Assembly (NCBI GenBank): GCA_903845455.1
Contig: CAIMXN010000057.1
Coordinates: forward strand, 1 to 5,933
Direction: 5' to 3'
Length of the DNA stretch: 5,933 nt
From: an uncultured beta proteobacterium
GTDB taxonomy: Bacteria; Pseudomonadota; Gammaproteobacteria; Burkholderiales; Burkholderiaceae
Shown piece after piece: positions 1 through 5,402 of the stretch (the stretch's first letter is position 1; each line of letters starts with the position of its first letter). A model generated the notes under the pieces. It saw only the letters and a program-made list of their open reading frames with translations. It did no database searches and had not been told where the DNA came from. The position numbers and the translations under genes are program-made.

Positions 1-89
1 GGCCGCATAGTGCATTGGGTTACAAACCACCAGCACCCCAAACCCAAGTACCCCAACTATTACAGAATCAACCTATGTTGCTGCAATGA
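1..89 (+). CDS. IS3/IS481-type transposase, C-terminal end (partial)
   Basis: The frame beginning at base 3 is open from the window edge and reads PHSALGYKPPAPQT near its start, ending at TGA 87-89. The motif (R)PHSALGYxPPA is the well-known C-terminal end of the rve integrase core (DDE transposase) in IS3-family and IS481-like elements, just after the catalytic Glu region. Only about 28 residues are visible, so the catalytic residues lie outside the window and it cannot be said whether the element is intact. The stop falls where such proteins normally end, so this looks like a normal C-terminus cut by the window edge rather than a degraded fragment. Confidence 0.75.
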   Translation, partial: PHSALGYKPPAPQTQVPQLLQNQPMLLQ

Positions 90-136
90 TTTACTATAGA
101 AAAACTCTCTTTGGTAGTGGACCTAAATTGACAGCA
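1..136 (+). mobile_element. Right end of an IS3/IS481-like insertion sequence (partial)
   Basis: This covers the transposase C-terminus plus about 47 non-coding bases. The stretch at about 101-136 (AAAACTCTCTTTGGTAGTGG, then an AAATTGACA block) resembles the right terminal inverted repeats of IS3-family elements, which often carry CTCT..TTGG blocks and end in CA. The exact boundary (133 or 136) is a guess because the left end and target duplication are outside the window. Confidence 0.5.
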
Positions 137-220
137 GTTCAATCTCTCCGAGCTGCCTTAGCCTCTTGTTAAGCCTATCGCCCTAGACATAGAACATAGT
201 TCAACTCTTGGGGGTAGCAC

Positions 221-406
221 ATGAAATTCAAATCACTACTATTAGTTGTTGGTTTTATTCCCACCCTGGTGTTCGCACAAGCACCCGTTATTGCACCACG
301 AGTCGTTGCTGGAACTCCCGGTGCTAATAGTGACGGTGTTGCTAAACACGCCGCTGCTCCTGTAGCAGCTTTGCAATCTGGCTTTGGGATTTTCTGTCTT
401 TCATGA
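221..406 (+). CDS. Small secreted or periplasmic peptide of unknown function
   Basis: This 61-residue ORF starts at ATG with a GGGGGT purine-rich block about 6 bases upstream. Residues 1-19 look like a classical Sec signal peptide: Lys2 and Lys4, a hydrophobic core (LLLVVGFIPTLVF), then an A-Q-A-P junction that fits cleavage after Ala19. The mature part would be about 42 residues, rich in Ala, Pro, Val and Gly, with a single Cys near the C-terminus (FCLS). I do not recognise a family. The abrupt end may mean truncation of a longer Ala/Pro/Gly-rich exported protein next to the IS end, but no downstream frame clearly continues it. It is separated from the BLUF gene by 85 AT-rich bases and is probably a separate unit. 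It could also be a non-functional remnant. Confidence 0.5.
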   Translation: MKFKSLLLVVGFIPTLVFAQAPVIAPRVVAGTPGANSDGVAKHAAAPVAALQSGFGIFCLS

Positions 407-427
407 GGATATAAATCTGATATTTAC

Positions 428-452
428 CTATTTTAATTTGATTAAAAAATAG
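428..452. repeat. AT-rich imperfect inverted repeat upstream of the BLUF operon
   Basis: CTATTTT (428-434) pairs with AAAATAG (446-452), with further weaker A/T pairing inside, and a T-run follows at 456-461. It could act as a weak terminator for the small upstream gene or as an operator-like site. It overlaps the putative promoter of the next gene. Such pairing is easily found by chance in AT-rich DNA. Confidence 0.25.
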
Positions 453-466
453 TGTATTTTTAAAAA
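438..466 (+). promoter_or_regulatory. Putative sigma70 promoter for the BLUF-cyclase-Sia cluster
   Basis: TTGATT (438-443; 4 of 6 matches to TTGACA) and TAAAAA (461-466; 4 of 6 to TATAAT) are separated by exactly 17 bases, in the AT-rich gap before the BLUF gene. The predicted start would lie about 20 bases before the ATG at 492. This rests on consensus matching by eye only, in a region where A/T-rich hexamers are common. Confidence 0.35.
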
Positions 467-491
467 CTTCACTTTTGTAATGGGATAACTT

Positions 492-1004
492 ATGACCGGA
501 GTCATTAATCACTCAGATGATAATAATCTCTCCATAGAAGAGATGAATAAAGGGATAGATACGCAACTGATGCGAGTTGTTTATAGGAGTCGCTCTTTAA
601 TCGATGGTGAAGAGGAAAAGAAGATCTTAGAGGTATCACGTCGCAATAATCCACCGCTAGATATCACAGGAGTTTTAGTCAGTAACTCCGGCTGGTTTTT
701 GCAGGTATTGGAAGGTCCTAGTACTAATGTTAAAAAAATTCTGAAAATTATAGAAGCAGACCCGCGCCATTCTGACTTTAATGTTTTTAGTACAGGTGTA
801 ATCGAGGGTCGTCAATTTAAAGACTGGTCTATGGCATCGGTTACTTTAGATGCCTCGCGCTTTACCCAACTGGTAAAAGATTGCATGAACGGCGGCAATC
901 AAACTTTAGAAGAAGTCAGCAATTTCTTAAGTAATGGTAAGTGGACTCAGGTGCTAAGTAAGACTGAGATTCAAAGAAGAGCTCAAAAAAATTCTGGTTC
1001 ATGA
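492..1004 (+). CDS. BLUF-domain blue-light photoreceptor
   Basis: This 170-residue cytoplasmic protein carries one BLUF domain (about residues 25-120), which binds FAD and senses blue light by rearranging hydrogen bonds around the flavin. All key positions are visible with AppA-like spacing: Tyr31 (VVYRSRS), Asn53 (SRRNNPPLDITGVL), Gln71 (FLQVLEGP), Trp112 and Met114 (DWSMA); the conserved ADPRH block is at 89-93. Residues 121-170 form a mostly polar, probably helical tail where an output partner could bind; no effector domain is fused. The start at 492 has a GGGA block at 482-485. ATG 543 is an alternative and would remove a 17-residue polar leader. It is the first gene of the cluster and lies 51 bases before the cyclase gene. 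By position the cyclase or the Sia switch is its likely partner; this is inference. Confidence 0.95.
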   Translation: MTGVINHSDDNNLSIEEMNKGIDTQLMRVVYRSRSLIDGEEEKKILEVSRRNNPPLDITGVLVSNSGWFLQVLEGPSTNVKKILKIIEADPRHSDFNVFSTGVIEGRQFKDWSMASVTLDASRFTQLVKDCMNGGNQTLEEVSNFLSNGKWTQVLSKTEIQRRAQKNSGS

Positions 1005-1055
1005 GTTTTACAAACGCTAGTGTATTTGCTAATGGGTGACGAGAGAAAAAGTTAA

Positions 1056-2087
1056 ATGGAAGAAGTAAATGTAAACCTAGAGGAGCAGGTATTTAGTATT
1101 TGCGAGGAGCTACTTGCAGGTAGTTTGACGCATATAGATATCCCCGAGGTTCTACTGGTGGCTAAACAGTATGTCAAGCTAAAAAAAGGTTTTAATAGAA
1201 TACTGAAAATTAGTGACCGTAATGAAATTAGCCTACAAAAAATTTCTGAGTTACAAAAAACAGAAAAAGAGAAATTCGAGTCTCTTTCAAATCAAGTGGC
1301 TCGCTATATACCGCGGCAAGTATTTGCAACTATTTTTTCTGGTGACCAGGCCACTGAGGTGGCAACCCGACGCAAACACTTAACAATTGTTTTTTGTGAT
1401 ATCTGTGGATTTACTGCTATTTCTGAGGCTCTCCAGCCTGAAGTATTAACCAAATACTTAAATGAGTATTTTTCTGAGTTATCGCATATAGCGGATCAGT
1501 ATGGTGCGACCATAGATAAATACATCGGTGATGCCATGATGGTTTTTTTTGGCGACCCTACTAGCAAGGGCTATGCCTCGGATGCTCAGCAAGCGATTTT
1601 AATGGGCATCGCAATGCAAAAAAGATTAGTCGAGTTAAGGAATCAGTGGACTCAAGAAGGCTTTAGTCATACTTTTATAGCTCGCATTGGTATTAATTCA
1701 GGATATTGCAATGTAGGTAACTTTGGCTGTGACAACTTATTGTCTTACACGGCGATTGGCGGAGAAGTTAATCTTGCCGCTCGTATTGAGAGTCACTGCC
1801 AACCTGGTGGGGTGTTTATTTCTGCCAATACTGCTGTTTTGGTAGATAAAGTGTTTGAGTTAGAAGAGCAGCAGCCCATTTCCTTGAAAGGTATTTCTCA
1901 GCCAGTCAAAACTTTTTCAGTCAAGGGTTTGCTTCCCCCTGATGATGGCGCATTACTAAGAAAGACGATCACACTCGCAAATGGTCAGGAAATAATGCTA
2001 GATCTGGCATCTATGAGCTTGCAAGACCGCCAAAAATTGGGCGTTGAGTTAAAAGCTATTATCCAGCAAGTGGATGAGATTTCATGA
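1056..2087 (+). CDS. Class III adenylate/guanylate cyclase (probably adenylate, IIIb-like)
   Basis: This 343-residue soluble protein has a helical N-terminal region (1-95) without a recognised sensor domain, then a class III cyclase homology domain (about 105-290) and a short tail. All six canonical active-site positions can be assigned: metal-binding Asp115 (FCDICGF) and Asp159 (KYIGDAMM), purine-selecting Lys155 and Thr232 (YTAIGGEVN), and transition-state Asn239 and Arg243 (VNLAARIES). Lys at the first purine position favours ATP over GTP. Thr in place of Asp at the second is typical of class IIIb enzymes, some of which respond to bicarbonate. With both halves of the site in one chain, it should work as a homodimer. 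Residues 40-70 (KLKKGFNRILKISDRNE and following) look like a coiled-coil signalling helix, and 78-95 (SNQVARYIPRQVF) is the segment usual just before such domains. It probably converts ATP to cAMP; cGMP cannot be excluded. Confidence 0.93.
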   Translation: MEEVNVNLEEQVFSICEELLAGSLTHIDIPEVLLVAKQYVKLKKGFNRILKISDRNEISLQKISELQKTEKEKFESLSNQVARYIPRQVFATIFSGDQATEVATRRKHLTIVFCDICGFTAISEALQPEVLTKYLNEYFSELSHIADQYGATIDKYIGDAMMVFFGDPTSKGYASDAQQAILMGIAMQKRLVELRNQWTQEGFSHTFIARIGINSGYCNVGNFGCDNLLSYTAIGGEVNLAARIESHCQPGGVFISANTAVLVDKVFELEEQQPISLKGISQPVKTFSVKGLLPPDDGALLRKTITLANGQEIMLDLASMSLQDRQKLGVELKAIIQQVDEIS

Positions 2088-2116
2088 TTAAGCATTGAAC
2101 TGATCGAGACATAAAA

Positions 2117-3625
2117 ATGAAACTAATGCAGAAATTGAACCTGAACAAACATTTACGAGCCATTGTTATTATTTCATTAATAGGCTTACCAATTGCTGCA
2201 TGGCTTGATTTAGAAGAGTTATCTGCCAGAATTTTAGGGGATCAAGCAAAAGAGACCGGGCAAATTATTGATGTGATGCGTAGTTTGTATGCGACGGAGG
2301 TGGTGGGTAAGGTATTACACGCGACAGAAAAGATTACCGCATCTCATATATATAAAGATGTACCCAATACGATTCCCATACCCGCTGCCTTTTCTTTAGC
2401 ATTGGGTGAAAAGATCAGCATTAAAGATGGTTTGGTTGGGTACCGTTTTATCTCCGATTTCCCATTTAAGGATCGTCCTTCATGGAATTTAGATTCATTT
2501 GAATCGAGCGCATTAAAAGATTTTCGTGCGGGGAGCGCAAAGTCAGCCGCCAATGTGTCAGGAATTTTTGTCAGAGAAGTTCGTATTGCAACCCCCATTA
2601 CGATGACGGAAAGTTGCGTGACTTGCCACAATTCACATCCCGAAAGCATGAAAAAGGATTGGAAGGTTGGTGATGTTCGTGGCATTCAAGAGGTGATTGT
2701 GCGCCAACCTCTTGTAGTAAATATCTTATCGTTTAAGTTTATGTTGTTGTATTTCGTATTTGCTAGCTTTATGGGTATTGTTATAGTGATGTGGCAACGC
2801 AGGCAGACCAATTTAATGGAAGACATTAACCTCAAGTTGGTAGAGGCGGGTCAGGTTACTGCCGATAGTATTGTTTATGCGAGCCGGATCCAAACAGGCT
2901 TGTTGCCCAGCAGAATGAATTTAAATAAAGATTTGGTGTCTGTTGATGTGCTTTGGAAGCCGCGTGACGTGATTGGTGGAGATGTTTATTGGCGTTCTGA
3001 ATTTACTGGCGAAAATCAGCCGTTCACCCTCGGTTTGATTGATTGCACTGGGCATGGTGTGCCAGGCGCTTTAGTGTCTTCAGTGGTACTGAGCTCTTTG
3101 AAGCGAATTTACTCTGAAGAGCCAGCTCTTAACCCTGGTTTGGCTCTGGCTAAATTAGGTAATTTAGTGCGTCAAGCGCTTAAGCAGGACACTGAAGAGA
3201 GTAGGTCGAATGATGGATTTGATGCTGGTTTTTGCAAGGTTGATCCAGTAAGCAAAACCCTGATCTTCTCTAGCGCCCGAATTAATTTGTTTGTCATACC
3301 AAGATCTGAGCAAGCGATTCAAAGAATTTTTGGTAATCAAGAAGCCTTAGGATATAAAGGGACTGAGCCCTATAAAATGCTGAAAGAGGAAGCCATTGTT
3401 GCGCTAGGTCAGCACCTATTTTGTATGGTTTCTGACGGATTGATTGATCAACCTGGCGGTCCAGAAGGCATTGCATTTGGTCCTAAGCGCATGATGGCTC
3501 TTTTTGAGCGGCATCGCCAGTCTAGCGCACCCGAATTAATTAAAGCTATTGAAATAGCTGTCGAAGAATGGCGTGGCAATCAGCTCCAAAGAGATGATTA
3601 CTCTGCGATGGCTTTTTCAATATAA
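2117..3625 (+). CDS. Membrane PP2C/SpoIIE phosphatase with periplasmic DUF3365 haem domain (SiaA-type)
   Basis: The order in this 502-residue protein is: TM helix 1 (about 14-30), periplasmic DUF3365/Tll0287-like domain (about 31-204), TM helix 2 (about 205-226), coiled-coil linker (about 230-262, with the YASRIQ..LLP signature), and a cytoplasmic SpoIIE-type PP2C phosphatase domain (about 275-502). The periplasmic domain has one c-type haem motif, CVTCH (167-171), in the family-typical context followed by DWKVGDVRG (181-189). Metal-binding acidic residues of the phosphatase are present: Asp289 (GGDVYW), Asp309 (DCTGHG), Asp440 (SDGL) and Asp493/Asp494 (RDDYSA). In the Sia pathway such a phosphatase removes phosphate from SiaC. 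P. aeruginosa SiaA has a different extracellular sensor and a HAMP domain; no HAMP is evident here. The gap to the cyclase is 29 bases with a weak ribosome site, and the gap to the kinase is 25 bases. Haem attachment would need a cytochrome c maturation system located elsewhere. Confidence 0.9.
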   Translation: MKLMQKLNLNKHLRAIVIISLIGLPIAAWLDLEELSARILGDQAKETGQIIDVMRSLYATEVVGKVLHATEKITASHIYKDVPNTIPIPAAFSLALGEKISIKDGLVGYRFISDFPFKDRPSWNLDSFESSALKDFRAGSAKSAANVSGIFVREVRIATPITMTESCVTCHNSHPESMKKDWKVGDVRGIQEVIVRQPLVVNILSFKFMLLYFVFASFMGIVIVMWQRRQTNLMEDINLKLVEAGQVTADSIVYASRIQTGLLPSRMNLNKDLVSVDVLWKPRDVIGGDVYWRSEFTGENQPFTLGLIDCTGHGVPGALVSSVVLSSLKRIYSEEPALNPGLALAKLGNLVRQALKQDTEESRSNDGFDAGFCKVDPVSKTLIFSSARINLFVIPRSEQAIQRIFGNQEALGYKGTEPYKMLKEEAIVALGQHLFCMVSDGLIDQPGGPEGIAFGPKRMMALFERHRQSSAPELIKAIEIAVEEWRGNQLQRDDYSAMAFSI

Positions 3626-3650
3626 AAATTTTCAAAATAAAGGTTAAATA

Positions 3651-4229
3651 ATGAGCGTAGATTTAGCTAGACAATACTTTAATTTTCGAGGTGATCTTGA
3701 AGAGCGCGGCATTAAATTTTCGTATTGTGGCGTCTTAACAGAGGATATCTTAAGCGGTCTGGGAGATGCTTTGCGCCAAAAGATGAATTACGATGGCGTG
3801 CACCCAACAGTATCGCGTGGCGTATTTTCTTCTTTTGTAGAGCAAGTTCAAAATGTCATTCGCTACTCTGCTGAAAAACAGTTGCCACTTGATGGATCTG
3901 AAGCAAATGCAGATGATGAATTAAGTTTTGGATTACTTGCGATAGGACGTCATAAAAATGGCCATCATTTTGTGAGTTGTTCGAATTTTATTCATGCCAC
4001 AGATATGGAGCGCATTAAAGAATCCTTAGAGAAATTACGTGGCTTGGATCGTAAGCAGCTTGCCACACTCATGAAAGAGACCTTACGAGCTGCGCCGCCA
4101 GATGGCTCAAAGGGCTCTGGCGTTGGGTTTATAGCGATTGCGAGAGAAGCTAGCGCTGGTTTTGAATTTGATTTCGCTCCAATTGAGAACACTGATATGT
4201 TTTATTTCACATTCGAGGCTTATTTCTAA
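3651..4229 (+). CDS. siaB: SiaB-family (DUF6272) protein kinase
   Basis: This 192-residue cytoplasmic protein matches the SiaB/DUF6272 family, GHKL-ATPase-like kinases that phosphorylate SiaC in P. aeruginosa and oppose the phosphatase SiaA. Visible features are an N-box-like helix with Glu64 and Asn68 (FVEQVQNVIRYS), a central sheet (LSFGLLAIGRHKNGHHFVSC, 91-110), and a Gly-rich ATP-lid-like motif GSKGSGVGF (152-160). A conserved-looking C-terminal strand pair (FEFDF...MFYFTFEAYF) closes the fold. Length is normal for the family. An AAAGG ribosome site lies about 8 bases before ATG 3651. The SiaC gene follows after only 9 bases, so the pair is probably co-translated. The family assignment is from remembered motifs and from the neighbouring phosphatase and SiaC genes. 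Confidence 0.85.
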   Translation: MSVDLARQYFNFRGDLEERGIKFSYCGVLTEDILSGLGDALRQKMNYDGVHPTVSRGVFSSFVEQVQNVIRYSAEKQLPLDGSEANADDELSFGLLAIGRHKNGHHFVSCSNFIHATDMERIKESLEKLRGLDRKQLATLMKETLRAAPPDGSKGSGVGFIAIAREASAGFEFDFAPIENTDMFYFTFEAYF

Positions 4230-4238
4230 GACAACATT

Positions 4239-4622
4239 ATGGAAAAAATATACATTCCTGCAGGAAAAAGAACACCAGAGCTCAACTTTGATTTTGAGCA
4301 GGGCTTATTTCAGTTTATTGGTGAGTCTTACCCAGAAAATATTCGTGAATTTTATGATCATCCAATCAACCAATTTCAAAAATGGTTAGATGGTCCAGTA
4401 GATCAAGATCTGCAAGTTCACTTCAAGTTGTTTTACTTCAACAGTTCATCTGCAAAAGTAGTAATGGAATTTTTTGATTCCGTAGAAGAGTCTGCTGTCA
4501 ACGGTCGCAAGTGCCTTATAAAGTGGTTCCATGCAAAAGATGATGACAATATTAAGGAATTAGGCGAGGAATTTGGTAGTGATATGAGTTCTGCAAATTT
4601 TGAGCTATGTGTAATGGATTAA
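4239..4622 (+). CDS. siaC: SiaC-family (DUF1987) phospho-switch regulator
   Basis: This 127-residue protein has the full-length SiaC/DUF1987 pattern: an N-terminal IPAGKRTPELNFD strand, the ESYPENIREFYDHP block (29-42) and a WL helix end (49-50). The signature LFYFNSSSAKVVMEF (64-78) and a final IKWFHAKDDDNIKELGEEF segment (94-112) follow. In P. aeruginosa, SiaC is phosphorylated by SiaB on a Thr right after the Asn in this motif and dephosphorylated by SiaA; only the unphosphorylated form binds and activates the diguanylate cyclase SiaD. The equivalent residue here is Ser69, so the acceptor would be Ser. The fold resembles anti-anti-sigma factors. It is the last gene of the cluster; no strong ribosome site precedes it, which suggests coupling to siaB. 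Its target here is unknown, but the upstream cyclase is the obvious candidate. Confidence 0.9.
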   Translation: MEKIYIPAGKRTPELNFDFEQGLFQFIGESYPENIREFYDHPINQFQKWLDGPVDQDLQVHFKLFYFNSSSAKVVMEFFDSVEESAVNGRKCLIKWFHAKDDDNIKELGEEFGSDMSSANFELCVMD

Positions 4623-4801
4623 ATGGCTGGATGGATACTCAGATTTAACTATCACCCAGAATTCAATGAGGTTTTCTGCTGTACCTTGCTCACTGGGGCA
4701 TTGGGGGTGTAATTACAACTGGCCTAGCAGTAATCATCTTAGTAGGATTAACAATCAATATCGTATGGCCACGCACCATATTTTATGGTGCTGGTAATGA
4801 A
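4623..4801 (+). pseudogene. Likely frameshifted 5' part of the downstream membrane protein gene
   Basis: An ATG directly abuts the siaC stop codon and opens a 29-codon frame (MAGWILRFNYHPEFNEVF...) that stops at 4710-4712. The frame of the downstream gene is open from 4670 and encodes a strongly hydrophobic helix (GVITTGLAVIILVGLTINIVW), but it has no ATG, GTG or TTG until 4802. Adding one T to the T-run at 4672-4675 would join them as NEVF-LLYLAHWGIGG and give a two-helix membrane protein of about 149 residues. This suggests a one-base deletion, in the genome or in the assembly, rather than a genuine start at 4802. Confidence 0.5.
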
Positions 4802-5071
4802 TTGCTGCCCTTACTGATTCTCGTTATTACGCTAGTTACGGGCATATTACTTTGCCTGTGGGCCTACCGAGAAGGGGGTATTCATACTCGATATTACAGC
4901 CCTAATAGTCACGGTGTATTTAAACGTATAAGACTTGCTCATACTGGTATCTGTATCACTTGCGAAAATCCTATTCCTGCACAGGACGTGGTTCTCTGGG
5001 ATTCTGTTGGCCACCAAATCATGTGTCTTGACTGTGATGAGAAGGCTAATCTTTCGACATCAGGCGGTTGA
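4802..5071 (+). CDS. Small membrane protein with zinc-ribbon-like C-terminus
   Basis: Read from TTG 4802, this is 89 residues: a TM helix (about 2-21, LPLLILVITLVTGILLCLW), then a basic cytoplasmic-looking segment (YREGGIHTRYYSPN...KRIRL). A C-terminal part follows with two CxxC pairs, Cys51/Cys54 (ICITCENP) and Cys75/Cys78 (MCLDCDE), spaced as in a small zinc ribbon. The frame stays open upstream to 4670 and encodes another hydrophobic helix, so TTG 4802 probably truncates the original protein. No family is recognised. It lies downstream of siaC on the same strand and could be co-transcribed, but nothing in its sequence links it to the switch. An inverted repeat ending in T-rich sequence lies about 20 bases after the stop. 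Confidence 0.6.
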   Translation: MLPLLILVITLVTGILLCLWAYREGGIHTRYYSPNSHGVFKRIRLAHTGICITCENPIPAQDVVLWDSVGHQIMCLDCDEKANLSTSGG

Positions 5072-5092
5072 TAGCAAAATTAAAATAGAGTG

Positions 5093-5130
5093 ATTGAATA
5101 ACTGCTCGTGAGGGTAGTTATTCAATTTCT
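5093..5130 (+). terminator. Perfect 11-bp hairpin, probable terminator of the cluster
   Basis: ATTGAATAACT (5093-5103) and AGTTATTCAAT (5116-5126) are exact reverse complements around a 12-base loop, and TTTCT follows. The position 21 bases after the last stop codon of the co-directional set fits a transcription end. The stem is A/T-rich and the T-run short, so termination may be weak; it could instead protect the 3' end or be a protein-binding palindrome. Confidence 0.45.
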
Positions 5131-5249
5131 ATCACCGTCCGCTTCGGGTCGGATTGAGTCTATTGCGAGTTATTGAGATTAGCGGCTCAAATCGCCCATT
5201 AAGAGACGTTAACTATGACCCAAGAATAAAAGAGTGCTGAAGGAGTTGA

Positions 5250-5271
5250 GCTTATTTTTTATGAAATAAGC
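5250..5271. repeat. Perfect 8-bp inverted repeat
   Basis: GCTTATTT (5250-5257) is followed after six bases (TTTATG) by its exact reverse complement AAATAAGC (5264-5271). No T-run follows on the plus strand, so it is not a typical terminator in that direction. It lies about 130 bases before the next gene and may be an operator-like palindrome or chance A/T pairing. Confidence 0.35.
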
Positions 5272-5402
5272 CATAAAGTGTTTGACCTATATCTAATTTA
5301 TTGGCATTCTATTTCCAAGAAAACGCATTCTTAAACTGAATTGTTATTGCTGCCGCCCCAGATTTCGATACCCCTACACTTCACCCCGAAAGAGAGTTAA
5401 CA

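Larger units (their letters stand above)
5072..5402. other. Non-coding interval with two inverted repeats
   Basis: No convincing gene was seen on either strand in these 331 bases. It contains the 5093-5126 hairpin, a GC-richer block at about 5135-5170 (CCGTCCGCTTCGGGTCGGAT) that looks like a decayed dispersed repeat, and a second perfect inverted repeat at 5250-5271. A TTGACC hexamer at 5282-5287 could be a -35 element for the next gene, but only a poor -10 (CATTCT, 5305-5310) follows at 17 bases. No riboswitch or RNA gene was recognised. Confidence 0.6.

Noticed and set aside
128..133. Perfect TTGACA as an outward promoter at the IS end
   Set aside because: No acceptable -10 hexamer lies 16-18 bases downstream (AGCTGC region), so on its own it is not called a promoter.
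492..2087. BLUF and cyclase as one gene broken by a frameshift
   Set aside because: Both have clean stop/start signals, a 51-base gap with its own purine-rich ribosome site, and no coding continuity between them.
2344..2685. Minus-strand 113-codon open frame inside the phosphatase gene
   Set aside because: It lies wholly within the DUF3365 domain coding sequence, shows no domain pattern and has no ribosome site; it is a shadow frame.
3294..3476. Minus-strand 60-codon open frame
   Set aside because: It is antisense to the PP2C domain, with no signal of its own.
3992..4192. Minus-strand 66-codon open frame
   Set aside because: It is antisense to siaB, whose motifs explain the region.
4138..4389. 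Plus-strand 83-codon frame bridging siaB and siaC
   Set aside because: It overlaps two well-supported genes in another frame, and its translation looks random.
4668..4680. Programmed -1 frameshift at the T-run
   Set aside because: There is no X XXY YYZ slippery heptamer and no clear downstream stimulator; a simple deletion or assembly error explains it better.
5138..5153. TCCG...CGGA as a structured RNA or tRNA-like stem
   Set aside because: The stem is only four base pairs around an 8-base loop with no further cloverleaf or known RNA signature.
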